Shown here one piece after another: positions 54,899 through 63,103 of a stretch of 64,000 bases of DNA. How positions within the stretch are numbered: position 1 is the first letter of the stretch; each line of letters starts with the position of its first letter. The stretch is taken from the NCBI RefSeq assembly GCF_030731085.1, contig NZ_JASNFN010000002.1, positions 186,001 through 250,000 on the forward strand, given 5' to 3'. Made by a program: the position numbers and the translations under genes. Source of the DNA: Blastococcus carthaginiensis (GTDB lineage: Bacteria; Actinomycetota; Actinomycetes; Mycobacteriales; Geodermatophilaceae). The notes beneath the pieces are model-generated. The model was not told the DNA's origin. It saw only the letters and a program-made list of their open reading frames with translations, and did no database searches.

Positions 54899-54938
54899 CG
54901 CGTGCCGCCGGTCATCAGGTCACTCGACGGCACGGCGG

Positions 54939-55346
54939 TCAGCCCAGGCTGCTGATGAGGTCCCGGCAGGCGGCCTCGCAGCGCCGGCATGCCTCGGCGC
55001 AGACGCGGCAGTGCTCGTGCATCCCGGCGTGGCCCGAGCACTCGTCCCCGCAGGCCTTGCACGCGGCGGCGCAGGCCTCGAGGACCGCACGGGTCAGGTT
55101 GGCGTCGTAGCCGGTGTGCCGGGAGAGGACCCGTCCGGTCGTGTCGCAGATGTCGGCGCAGTCGGTGTTGGTGCGGATGCACTTCGTGAGCTCCGCGACC
55201 GTGTCCTCGCTGAGGCAGGCGTCGGCGCAGGCGGTGCACGCCTGGGCGCACTCGACGCACGCCTCGATGCACTCCAGGAGCTTCTGCCGGTCCACCCCGC
55301 CGAGGTCCTTCGGGTAGGTGTCGAGCATCTGGGCGGCGACGGTCAC
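54939..55346 (-). CDS. Four-helix-bundle Cys-rich (Csp-like copper storage) protein
   Basis: A 135-residue protein from GTG 55344-55346. It has about seventeen Cys placed one face per helix: LLECIEACVECAQACTACADACL, LTKCIRTNTDCADICD, LEACAAACKACGDECSGH, HCRVCAEACRRCEAACRDL. This pattern matches DUF326/copper storage proteins that bind many Cu(I) ions inside the bundle. No export signal is seen, so it is cytosolic. The frameshifted FNT gene overlaps its start (GTGA); a stress-type promoter motif lies inside that gene's 3' end. Confidence 0.9.
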   Translation of the reverse strand: MTVAAQMLDTYPKDLGGVDRQKLLECIEACVECAQACTACADACLSEDTVAELTKCIRTNTDCADICDTTGRVLSRHTGYDANLTRAVLEACAAACKACGDECSGHAGMHEHCRVCAEACRRCEAACRDLISSLG

Positions 55347-56336
55347 GTCGGTCTCCTTCGCTGGTCGGCCCGGTCGCGACCGCGGCCGGGGGCTCTCGCC
55401 GGACCCGCCCTACCCCCGTCGTCGGCTGCCGAACGCAGCCCGGCGCATGACGATCCCGTGACGGGCGTGCTCCGGTGCGGGCCTGGTCGGCCCCGCTCGG
55501 CCGGCTTGGCGGCCGCCTCCTCCGGGAAGGGCTCCGGCTCGTCCCGGAGGAACAGGTACCAGTAGGACGTCGCCACGAAGACGACCGCGCCCACGGGGTT
55601 CCCGGCCCCGGCCAGCAGCCAGTTCAGCAGGGTGTCGTCCCAGCCGATGTCGGGGACCCCGGCGAAGATCGCGGCCGGCAGGAAGAACATGTTCGCGACG
55701 ACGTGGTCGAAGCCCATCGCCACGAACGCCATGATCGGGAAGAAGAGCGAGGATCTTGCCCGACACCGACGTGGCCGCCAGCGACATCCAGACCGCGAGG
55801 CAGACCAGCCAGTTGCAGCCCACCGCCCGCAGGAAGGTCTGCCACGGCGACTCCCCCAGGGCCTTGCCCTCGGCGATGGAGGCCAGCCGCTCGTAGGTGA
55901 GCGCCGCGCTGCCCGCCGCGTCGGCGTCCCCGATCACCCCGGTCTGGACGGCGAGGAAGTAGGCCACGAACAACGCGCCGACCACGTTGCCCAGCCGGAC
56001 CAGGGCGAGGTTGCGGGCGACGTCGCCCATGCCGAGCCTGCCGTGCATGGCGCCCATCGGGACCAGCAGCATGTTGCCGGTGGCGAGGTCGGAGCCGGCG
56101 ATCAGCACCAGCACGAGGCCGAGGGTGAACGTCGCCCCGGTGAACAGCGTCGGCAGCGTCCCCCACGTCTCCGGGTCCAGCCCTGAGGAGACGGTGATCG
56201 CGACCAGGCCGCCGAAGGCGATGTAGGCCCCGGCCAGGAAGGCGCTGACCAGCACCCGGTCCCAACTGCGATCGACCTTCTTGGCGCCCATCGCGGTGGC
56301 CGCCTGGGCCATCTCCTTCGGTTGCCGCGCCGCCAT
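55343..56336 (-). pseudogene. Formate/nitrite transporter (FNT) with a frameshift
   Basis: From ATG 56334-56336 the frame encodes VSAFLAGAYIAFGGLVAITVSS, FTLGLVLVLIAGSDLATGNMLL, NLALVRLGNVVGALFVAYFLAV and CNWLVCLAVWMSLAATSVSGKILA, clear FNT helices, then breaks near 55747. The remaining part (MAFVAMGFDHVVANMFFLPAAIFAGVPDIGW, AGNPVGAVVFVATSYWYLFLRDE) continues in another frame to TGA 55343. Adding one GC dinucleotide at the GAGCGAGG site (about 55746-55750) restores a single FNT gene. The encoded channel would move formate or nitrite. The C-terminal 75 residues look unrelated to the fold. Confidence 0.85.
55410..55434 (-). promoter_or_regulatory. Putative alternative-sigma promoter of the Csp-like gene
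   Basis: Minus strand GTTC (55431-55434), 15 bases, GGGTAG (55410-55415), 64 bases before the GTG start. Identical spacing to the box at 27756. It lies within the 3' part of the FNT gene, so the Csp-like gene could be expressed separately. Assignment is by pattern only. Confidence 0.45.
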
Positions 56337-56582
56337 CGTCGCCCCTCCGGCCGGTGGACCACCGTCCCGGCAGGGTGCCGCCCGGTCGCGGCCGCGGCAA
56401 GCCGAGCCGGCAGCCCCCGACCGGCCGACCTCGATCGGATCGCGGACGGCCGAGTACCCGCCGGCGGACCGGGTAGTGCCGGAGCGGCGCGAGGACCCCC
56501 GGTGCGCAGACACCGGCCGGAGTCGACGCCCCGTCCCGGGCGGCGTCGTGGCGCCGTCCCCCTCCAGCGGAAGGACCAGTCC

Positions 56583-57728
56583 ATGAAGGCCGTCGTCTAC
56601 CGGGGCCCGAAGAAGGTCGCCGTCGAAGAGGTCCCCGACCCGACGATCCAGTCCCCCACCGACGCGATCATCCGCATCACCACCACGAACATCTGCGGGT
56701 CCGACCTGCACATGTACGAGGGCCGCACCCCCGTCGAGGAGGGCAAGGTCCTCGGCCACGAGAACATGGGCGTCGTCGAGGCCGTCGGCGAGGGCGTCGA
56801 CCGGATCCAGGTCGGCGACCGGGTGTCGGTGCCCTTCAACATCGCCTGCGGCACCTGCCGCAACTGCACCCAGGGGTGGACGTCGTTCTGCCTGCGCGCC
56901 AACCCGACCGAGGGCGTGGACGGCGCCGCGTACGGCTACGCCAGCATGGGGCCCTACGACGGCGGCCAGGCGGAGTACCTGCGGGTGCCGTGGGCGGACT
57001 TCAACCTGCTGCACCTGCCCGCCGGCGACGAGCACGAGAACGACTTCACGATGCTGTCGGACATCTTCCCGACCGGATGGCACGGGGTGGAGCTCTCCGG
57101 CTTCCAGGTCGGTGACCGCGTCGCGGTGTTCGGCGGCGGTCCCGTCGGGCTCATGGCCGCGCACAGCGCGATGATCCGCGGCGCCTCGCAGGTCTTCGTC
57201 GTCGACAAGGAGACCGACCGGCTCGCGCTGGCCGAGAAGTTCGGGGCCACGCCGGTCGACTTCAGCGCGCACGACCCGGTCGAGCAGTTGCTGGACGCCA
57301 CCGGCGGGCGCGGCGTCGACCGCGGCGTGGAGGCCGTCGGCTACCAGGCGCACGACCCTTCCGGCGAGGAGCACCCCGAGCTGGTGCTGGACAACCTGGC
57401 GCAGGTGGTGCGCTCGACCGGCGGCATCGGGGTGGTCGGCGTCTACATGCCGCAGGACCCCGGGGCGAACGGCGAGCTGGCCCAGCAGGGCCGGATCCCG
57501 TGGCAGTTCGGGACCTTCTTCACCAAGGGCTTGTCGATGGGCACCGGGCAGGCACCGGTGAAGCGGTACAACCGCCGGTTGCGCGACCTGATCGTCGCCG
57601 GCCGGGCCACGCCCGGCCTGATCACCTCCCACGAGCTCGGCCTGGACCAGGCGGCAGAGGGGTACCAGCGCTTCGACCAGCGGGACGACGGCTGGACCAA
57701 GGTGCTGCTCCGCCCCGGCCAGGCCTGA
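56583..57728 (+). CDS. Zinc-dependent alcohol dehydrogenase, glutathione-independent formaldehyde dehydrogenase-like
   Basis: A 381-residue MDR enzyme from ATG 56583. Catalytic Zn ligands: C in NICGSDLHMYEG and the GHEN motif; the structural Zn site is CGTCRNCTQGWTSFC. The Rossmann motif is VAVFGGGPVGLMAAHSAM. The length and the DPSGEEHPELVLDNLAQVV insertion match FdhA-type formaldehyde dehydrogenases, which carry NAD internally. It begins a run of two similar enzymes and a DsbA-like gene; formaldehyde or aldehyde detoxification is likely, though other substrates are possible. Confidence 0.88.
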   Translation: MKAVVYRGPKKVAVEEVPDPTIQSPTDAIIRITTTNICGSDLHMYEGRTPVEEGKVLGHENMGVVEAVGEGVDRIQVGDRVSVPFNIACGTCRNCTQGWTSFCLRANPTEGVDGAAYGYASMGPYDGGQAEYLRVPWADFNLLHLPAGDEHENDFTMLSDIFPTGWHGVELSGFQVGDRVAVFGGGPVGLMAAHSAMIRGASQVFVVDKETDRLALAEKFGATPVDFSAHDPVEQLLDATGGRGVDRGVEAVGYQAHDPSGEEHPELVLDNLAQVVRSTGGIGVVGVYMPQDPGANGELAQQGRIPWQFGTFFTKGLSMGTGQAPVKRYNRRLRDLIVAGRATPGLITSHELGLDQAAEGYQRFDQRDDGWTKVLLRPGQA

Positions 57729-57813
57729 TCGAGGGCCCCGCCCTCCCCGCCCCTCGCGCGCCCGGGGTGAGCCTCCGGGCAGCGCCGCAGACCACCACCA
57801 CAGGAGGAACACC

Positions 57814-59022
57814 ATGAAGGCAGTCGTGTGGCACGGCGTCGGGGACATCCGGTTGGACGACGTCCCCGACCCGACCATCCAGGACCCGACCGACGCCATC
57901 GTCGAGATCACCGCGAGCGGCATCTGCGGCACCGACCTGCACTTCGTGCGGGGCACGATGTCGGGCATGGTCGAGGGCACGATCCTCGGCCACGAGGCGG
58001 TGGGTGTGGTGCGCGAGACCGGGCCGGGCGTGCGCAACCTGCGCGCCGGGGACCGGGTCGTCATCCCGTCCACGGTCGGCTGCGGGGTCTGCTCGTACTG
58101 CCGCGCCGGTTACTACGCGCAGTGCGACAACGCGAACCCGAACGGGCCGTCGGCCGGCACCTGCTTCTTCGGCGGGCCGCAGACCACCGGCCCCGTCGAC
58201 GGCCTGCAGGCGCAGTACGCGCGCATCCCGTTCGCCCACGTCGGCCCCGTCTGGCTGCCGCCGGAGGTGACCGATGACCAGGCCATCCTGCTGTCGGACA
58301 TCTACCCGACGGCCTGGTTCGGCGCGCGCCTGGCCGAGGTGGAACCGGGTGACACGGTGCTGGTCCTGGGCGCCGGCCCGGTCGGCCAGTTCGCGATCAC
58401 CAGCGCCTTCCAGCAGGGCGCCGGGCGCGTGCTCGTCGTCGACGGCATCGCGAGCCGGCTGGACCAGGCGCGCGGACGCGGCGCGGAGGCGATCGACTTC
58501 AACGCCGAGGACCCGGTCGCCGTCGTCCAGGAGCTCACCGGCGGAATCGGCGTGGACCGCGTCATCGACGCCGTCGGCGTCGACGCCCAGCGGCCGAAGT
58601 CCGGCCCGGCGGCGGAGGCGGCGGAGCAGCAGGCGGGGACGTTCGACCAGGAGCGGTCGCAGGTCGCGCCCGAGCAGAACCCGCAGGGCGGCACGTGGGT
58701 GGCCGGCGACGCGCCCGGCCAGGCGGCGCAGTGGGCGGTGCAGGCCGTGGCCAAGGCCGGGACGATCGGGATCATCGGCGTCTACCCGCCCGAGATGACC
58801 AGCTATCCGATCGGTGCGGCGATGAACAAGAACCTGACGGTGAAGATGGGCAACTGCAACCACCGCCGGTACATCCCGCAGCTGCTCGACCTGGTGCGCA
58901 CCGGTGCCATCGACCCCTCGACGGTGCTCACCCAGGTCGAGGACATGCCCTCGGTGCTCGACGCCTACGAGACCTTCGACCGGCGCGAGAGCGGCTGGAC
59001 CAAGGCGGTCGTCGCGCCCTGA
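57814..59022 (+). CDS. Zinc-dependent alcohol dehydrogenase (second copy)
   Basis: A 402-residue MDR protein from ATG 57814 with AGGAGG upstream. Zn ligands appear in GICGTDLHFVRG, GHEAVGV and CGVCSYCRAGYYAQC; Rossmann motif VLVLGAGPVGQFAITSAF. A 45-residue insertion (AEQQAGTFDQERSQVAPEQN region) distinguishes it from the preceding enzyme but is common in this subfamily. Closely related in sequence to the gene at 56583 and thus a tandem duplicate with divergence. Substrate unproven; aldehyde or alcohol oxidation expected. Confidence 0.88.
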   Translation: MKAVVWHGVGDIRLDDVPDPTIQDPTDAIVEITASGICGTDLHFVRGTMSGMVEGTILGHEAVGVVRETGPGVRNLRAGDRVVIPSTVGCGVCSYCRAGYYAQCDNANPNGPSAGTCFFGGPQTTGPVDGLQAQYARIPFAHVGPVWLPPEVTDDQAILLSDIYPTAWFGARLAEVEPGDTVLVLGAGPVGQFAITSAFQQGAGRVLVVDGIASRLDQARGRGAEAIDFNAEDPVAVVQELTGGIGVDRVIDAVGVDAQRPKSGPAAEAAEQQAGTFDQERSQVAPEQNPQGGTWVAGDAPGQAAQWAVQAVAKAGTIGIIGVYPPEMTSYPIGAAMNKNLTVKMGNCNHRRYIPQLLDLVRTGAIDPSTVLTQVEDMPSVLDAYETFDRRESGWTKAVVAP

Positions 59023-59081
59023 CCGGCTCGCCGCGCTGCCGGTACGGGTGTGCCGGCGGCGCGGTGGGTAGGGCCGCTGCC

Positions 59082-59762
59082 ATGCCGATCGACGTCGCAC
59101 CGTGCACCGTCGTCGTCTTCACCGACGTCGTCTGCGCCTGGTCCACCGTGGCCCTGCACCGCTTCTGCACAGCCCGGGCACGCCTCGGGCTCGACGACGC
59201 GGTGCGGGTGGACCACCGGCTCTTCCTGCTGGAGGACGTCAACCGCTTCGCGATCCCGCGGGGCATGGTCGACGCCGAGATCCCGGTCGTCGGGCAGCTG
59301 GAGCCCTCGCTGGGGCTCTCCCCCTGGCAGGGCGAACCGTCGGCGTGGCCGGTGACCGGCCTGCCGGCCGACGAGGCGGTGCACGCGGCCAAGGAGCAGT
59401 CCGCGGCCGCGGCCGAGCAGCTGGACATGGCGCTGCGGCTGGCGTTCTTCCGCGACAGCCGGTGCATCAGCATGCTGCACGAGGTCGTCGACGTCGCCCG
59501 CGGCTGCGACCTCGTGGACGCCGACGCGGTCGCCGCCGCGCTGGACGACGGGCGGGCCCGCGGCGCGATGATGGCCGGCTACCGGGCGCACCGGGACGAC
59601 GTGCAGGGCAGCCCGCACTTCTTCCTCGCCGACGGCTCGGACGTCCACAACCCGGGGGTCGCGATGCACCCGGACGAGGCCGGCGGGTACCCCGTCGTCG
59701 ACTCCGACGACCCGTCGGTCTACGACGACCTGGTCCGCCGCGCGGCCGGTCAGCGGGGGTAG
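59082..59762 (+). CDS. DsbA-family thioredoxin-fold protein with altered active site
   Basis: A 226-residue protein from ATG 59082. CTVVVFTDVVCAWSTVALHRF marks the active-site strand, but the usual C-P-W-C is C-A-W-S, so the second Cys is lost. The helical insert and the HNPGVAMHPDEAGG end fit DsbA/2-hydroxychromene-2-carboxylate-isomerase relatives, which work without a disulfide. No signal peptide. It may be a mycothiol- or glutathione-like transferase. A GGGTAG box (59066-59071) lies ten bases before the ATG. Confidence 0.8.
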   Translation: MPIDVAPCTVVVFTDVVCAWSTVALHRFCTARARLGLDDAVRVDHRLFLLEDVNRFAIPRGMVDAEIPVVGQLEPSLGLSPWQGEPSAWPVTGLPADEAVHAAKEQSAAAAEQLDMALRLAFFRDSRCISMLHEVVDVARGCDLVDADAVAAALDDGRARGAMMAGYRAHRDDVQGSPHFFLADGSDVHNPGVAMHPDEAGGYPVVDSDDPSVYDDLVRRAAGQRG

Positions 59763-59874
59763 CGGCGCCCCGCGGGCCCCCAGGGCCGCCTCCCGACGTC
59801 ACCGCATCGTCATGCGTGCACCGGTCGGCACCGGGTAGCGCGCTCGCGGTGATCACCGACCGGGAGGAGCGCGC

Positions 59875-60219
59875 ATGTACCTGGCCGCGGCCGTGATGCT
59901 GCTGCTCGGCGCGGCGGTCGCGGTGGGCGCGTGGCGCCTCCACCGAGTCACCGCTGTGGCCCCCGCTCCGCTGGCGACGCTGCCGTTCCTCTCCGGGTGG
60001 CGCCCCCAGGAGCACGCCCTGTCGCGGTTCCACGCCCGCTACTACCCGGTCACGCTGCTGTTCCTGGCTTTCGACGTGGAGATGCTCTACATGTACCCGT
60101 GGGTCACCGTCGTGGCCGAGGTCGGCGTCTCCGCGGTGGTGGAGATGTTCGTCTTCCTCGGCGTGCTCATGGTGGGCGTGCTCTGGGCCTGGCGCGAAGG
60201 TGCGCTGCGATGGGTCTGA
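59875..60219 (+). CDS. nuoA: NADH-quinone oxidoreductase subunit A (NuoA-like)
   Basis: A 114-residue membrane protein from ATG 59875 with GGGAGGAG upstream. Three helices; the conserved loop appears as ALSRFHARYYPVTLLFLAFDVEMLYMYPW, in which the FDVE of NuoA is intact. It is the first gene of a reduced complex I operon; no NuoE, F or G is in view. Its stop lies inside the next gene (overlap 10 bases). A GGGTAG motif at 59833-59838 may be part of the promoter. Confidence 0.92.
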   Translation: MYLAAAVMLLLGAAVAVGAWRLHRVTAVAPAPLATLPFLSGWRPQEHALSRFHARYYPVTLLFLAFDVEMLYMYPWVTVVAEVGVSAVVEMFVFLGVLMVGVLWAWREGALRWV

Positions 60220-61331
60220 GGGAGCGGCTGACGACGGCGGCCGTCCGGCGGATCGCGGTCCTGGTCGTGGAGGTGCCCGGCTGGGGACGGACCCGGTGCG
60301 CCGCCGAGGAGCAGCTCCGCCGGCGCGGCTGGCGGCCGGCCCTCACGCCCGCGGACGCCGACGTCCTGCTCGTCTGCGGCGTGCCCGGCACCCGGCTGGC
60401 GGCCGCCGTCGACCTCGCCTGGGACCAGCTGCCCGGCCCCCGTGCCCGGGCGGAGGTGCTCGACCCGGCGGGGATCGCCGCAGTGCTGGACCGGGTCGTG
60501 GCCGCGCTCTCCGACGACGCCGCGCAGCGGGCGGACGCCGCGTCGCGGCCGGGAGAGCCGGCCATGGGGATCGAGGCCGGCGCGGATCCGGCGGAGGACG
60601 ACGCCGCGGACGACGGGGACCACGAGGACGTGGACCACGGGGACACCGAGGACGGGGACGACGACTCCGGGGACGACGACGGGGACGACTCCGGCGACAT
60701 GGACCACGGCGACATGGACATGCCGATGCCGGCGGGCATCCCGCTGGCCGGCGGCGGCGACGCGCGGGATGGGCTGGAGATGGACGTGCTGCACGTGCCG
60801 CTCGGCCCCGTTCTGCCCGCGTGGCCGGCCGGCCTGGTGCTGCACTGCACCGTGCAGGGCGACGTCGTCCAGGAGGCCCGCGCGGAGGTGCTGCCCCCCG
60901 ATCCGGCGGCGGAGCCCGACGGGGACCTCGTCCCCGGATCGCCGGCCGACCGCTGCGACCGGGCCGCGGGCATCCTCGCGCTCACCGGTTGGGCGGACGC
61001 CGCCGCGGCCGCCGCCCGGCTGCGCGACGACCTGCTGGGCCCGGGGGACCCCGGGGCCTGCCGCCCCGCGCTGCAGCGGCTGACCCGGCGCGTCCGGCGG
61101 TCCCGCACCCTGCGCTGGACGCTGCCGGGCGAGCTGCGCGGCCGCCTCCTCACCCTCCTCGACGACGCGGTGGCGGCGCTGACCGGCACAACCACGCCGA
61201 TCGCCCTCCTCCCCCTCGACGACCTCGCCCCGCTGGTCACCGGGCAGGAGCTGGGCGCGGTGCGGCTGCGGGTGGCCGCCGCCGAACTGGCACCGGGGAC
61301 GCTCGTGCGCAGCGGGGCGGGGCTGTCGTGA
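60210..61331 (+). CDS. Degenerate NuoB-NuoD-like fusion protein of the reduced complex I
   Basis: A 373-residue protein from ATG 60210. Residues 10-95 (RRIAVLVVEVPGWGRTRCAA, ADVLLVCGVPGTRLAAAVDLAWDQLPGPRARAEVLDP) follow the NuoB/PSST fold but lack the cysteines that hold cluster N2. A 60-residue Asp/His/Met-rich linker (DGDHEDVDHGDTEDGDDD, MDHGDMDMPMP) leads to a part like the NuoD N-terminus (GLEMDVLHVPLGPVLPAWPAGLVLHC). It occupies the place of nuoB-C-D between NuoA and NuoH. It may plug the membrane arm or carry metal; electron transfer seems excluded. Confidence 0.65.
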   Translation: MGLRERLTTAAVRRIAVLVVEVPGWGRTRCAAEEQLRRRGWRPALTPADADVLLVCGVPGTRLAAAVDLAWDQLPGPRARAEVLDPAGIAAVLDRVVAALSDDAAQRADAASRPGEPAMGIEAGADPAEDDAADDGDHEDVDHGDTEDGDDDSGDDDGDDSGDMDHGDMDMPMPAGIPLAGGGDARDGLEMDVLHVPLGPVLPAWPAGLVLHCTVQGDVVQEARAEVLPPDPAAEPDGDLVPGSPADRCDRAAGILALTGWADAAAAAARLRDDLLGPGDPGACRPALQRLTRRVRRSRTLRWTLPGELRGRLLTLLDDAVAALTGTTTPIALLPLDDLAPLVTGQELGAVRLRVAAAELAPGTLVRSGAGLS

Positions 61332-62269
61332 CGGGCTCCTCCCTGACCCAGGTGTCCGCGGCGTGGGTGCCGCTGGCCGCCGTCCTCCTCCTCGCCGTCG
61401 CGGCCGCCGGTGCGGCGTTCGACGGGGCGGTCGCCGCCCGCGCCGAGGGCCGGCCCTGGCAGCACGGCGCGAGGGTGCCGGTGGCGGAGACGGCCCGGCT
61501 GCTGCGGCAACGGCGGCGGCGGACGGTCGCCGCCGACCGGCCGCTGGAGCTGGTCGGCACCGGCGGCCTCGTCGTCGTAGCGCTGCTCATGGTCGTCGTG
61601 GTGCCGCTCGGCCGCTGGACGCTGGGCGACCTGCCCGTGGGCATCGTCTGGTTCAACGCCATGGACGTCCTGGTGTGGGCGCTCGTGTGGCTCGCCGGGT
61701 GGGGGCCCAACAGCGCGCACGCCCTGGTCGGCGGCTACCGCTTCCTCGCCCAGGCCCTGGCGTACGAGCTGCCGCTGATGTTCGCGATCACCGCGCCGGC
61801 CGTGGCCGCGGGCAGCCTGGCGGTGGGCGACGTCGTCGCCGCGCAGGAGGGGCTGTGGTTCGCCGTCTGGATGCCGGTCGCCTTCCTGGTCTTCTGCGGC
61901 GCGGTGCTCGCCTTCTCCGTGCGCGCCCCGTTCTCCGCACCCGCCGGCGCCGATCTCGCCGGGGGCGTGCTCGCCGACTCCTCCGGGATCGACCGCTGGC
62001 TGCTGCTCGCCGGCCGCTGGGCGCTGATGGCCGCGGGCTCGGCCTTCGCCGTGGCCGTCTTCCTCGGCGGCGGCCACGGGCCGCTGCTGCCGGCGTGGCT
62101 CTGGTCGCTGGTCAAGACCGCCGCGCTGCTGGCCGTGCTGGTGTGGGTGCGGCGGCGGCTGCCGACCGTCCGGCCCGACCGGCTGCTGCCGTTCGGGTGG
62201 GTGGTCGTGCTCCCGCTGGTGCTGCTCCAACTGCTGGTGGTCGCCGTGGTCGTGGTGGGAAGGGGCTGA
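61328..62269 (+). CDS. nuoH: NADH-quinone oxidoreductase subunit H (NuoH-like)
   Basis: A 313-residue membrane protein from GTG 61328 (GTGA overlap). Eight or so helices; GRWTLGDLPVGIVWFNAMDVLVW, GGYRFLAQALAYELPLMFAITAP (conserved Q-chamber and E-x-L region) and ADLAGGVLADSSGIDRW match NuoH. The N-terminal AEGRPWQHGARVPVAETARLL replaces the usual Gln-rich quinone motif start. It is expected to link the NuoB/D-like protein with the proton-pumping arm. Confidence 0.88.
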   Translation: MTGSSLTQVSAAWVPLAAVLLLAVAAAGAAFDGAVAARAEGRPWQHGARVPVAETARLLRQRRRRTVAADRPLELVGTGGLVVVALLMVVVVPLGRWTLGDLPVGIVWFNAMDVLVWALVWLAGWGPNSAHALVGGYRFLAQALAYELPLMFAITAPAVAAGSLAVGDVVAAQEGLWFAVWMPVAFLVFCGAVLAFSVRAPFSAPAGADLAGGVLADSSGIDRWLLLAGRWALMAAGSAFAVAVFLGGGHGPLLPAWLWSLVKTAALLAVLVWVRRRLPTVRPDRLLPFGWVVVLPLVLLQLLVVAVVVVGRG

Positions 62270-62270
62270 G

Positions 62271-62804
62271 GTGGTCGACGACATCGTGTTCTGGGCGCTG
62301 GCGGTCGTCGCCGTCGCCTCGGGCATCGCCGTGTTCCGGGTGGACTCGATGGCCCGGGCCACCTACGCCCTCGCCGTCTCCTTCGTCGCCGTGGGGCTGG
62401 CGCTGCTGCTGTTCGGCCTGGACTACCTGGGCGTCGTCGTCGTCCTGATGATGGTGATGGAGATGGCGATCATGGCCATCTACATGATCATGTTCATGGG
62501 GATGAACCCCGCGCTCATGCCGATGAGCATGGTGCACGGGAAGCGGACGTCGCTCGCCGTCGCGGGGCTGACCTTCGCCGTGCTGGCCGCCGGCATCCTC
62601 CTGGTGGACTGGCCGGAGCGCCGCGGTGCGCCCGCCGCCGACCTCACGCTCGCCGTCGGCCGGGCGGTCATGGGCGGCAAGATGCTGGTGATGATGACCG
62701 TGAGCGCGGTCCTCTTCGCCACGATCGTCTCCGCCCTGGTCCTGGCCCTCCCCCGCGGCCGCTACGACGCTCCCGCGGACGACGCGGAAGAGGCGGCGTC
62801 GTGA
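62271..62804 (+). CDS. nuoJ: NADH-quinone oxidoreductase subunit J (NuoJ-like)
   Basis: A 177-residue protein from GTG 62271, one base after the nuoH stop. Five helices; VDSMARATYALAVSFVAVGLALLLFGLDYLGVVVVLMMVMEMAIMAIY (pieces) is the NuoJ core, with an unusual Met-rich stretch MMVMEMAIMAIYMIMFMGMNP. Membrane subunit of the proton arm. GTGA overlap with nuoK. Confidence 0.88.
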   Translation: MVDDIVFWALAVVAVASGIAVFRVDSMARATYALAVSFVAVGLALLLFGLDYLGVVVVLMMVMEMAIMAIYMIMFMGMNPALMPMSMVHGKRTSLAVAGLTFAVLAAGILLVDWPERRGAPAADLTLAVGRAVMGGKMLVMMTVSAVLFATIVSALVLALPRGRYDAPADDAEEAAS

Positions 62805-63103
62805 CCCTGCAGACCGTGCTCCTGGTGGCCGCCGCGCTCTTCTGCGTGGGGCTCTACGGCGCCATCTCCCAGCAGGTCGTCGTCATGGTGATGATGGGCC
62901 TGGAGCTGATGCTCAACGGCGTCATCCTCGCGGCCGGCGCCTTCTGGTGGTTCCTCTCCCCCGCGCCCGACGGGCAGGTCCTGCTGCTGGTCGTCATCAC
63001 GGCGATGACCGTGGAGATGGCCATGGGTTTCGCCGTCGCCACCCTGCTGCACCGCTCCCGCGGGTCGGACATGACCGACATGGCCACGGACCTGTCCCGG
63101 TGA
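62801..63103 (+). CDS. nuoK: NADH-quinone oxidoreductase subunit K (NuoK-like)
   Basis: A 100-residue protein from GTG 62801. Three helices; LYGAISQQVVVMVMMGLELMLNGVILAAGAF carries the conserved Glu of the second helix, and VVITAMTVEMAMGFAVATLL the second Glu, both proton-path residues. GTGA overlaps at both ends (nuoJ, nuoL). Length is normal. Confidence 0.92.
   Translation: MTLQTVLLVAAALFCVGLYGAISQQVVVMVMMGLELMLNGVILAAGAFWWFLSPAPDGQVLLLVVITAMTVEMAMGFAVATLLHRSRGSDMTDMATDLSR

Noticed and set aside
56583..58073. Upstream part of the minus-strand frame through the FNT gene
   Set aside because: Only the portion below 56336 matches FNT; the rest is antisense to the zinc dehydrogenases.
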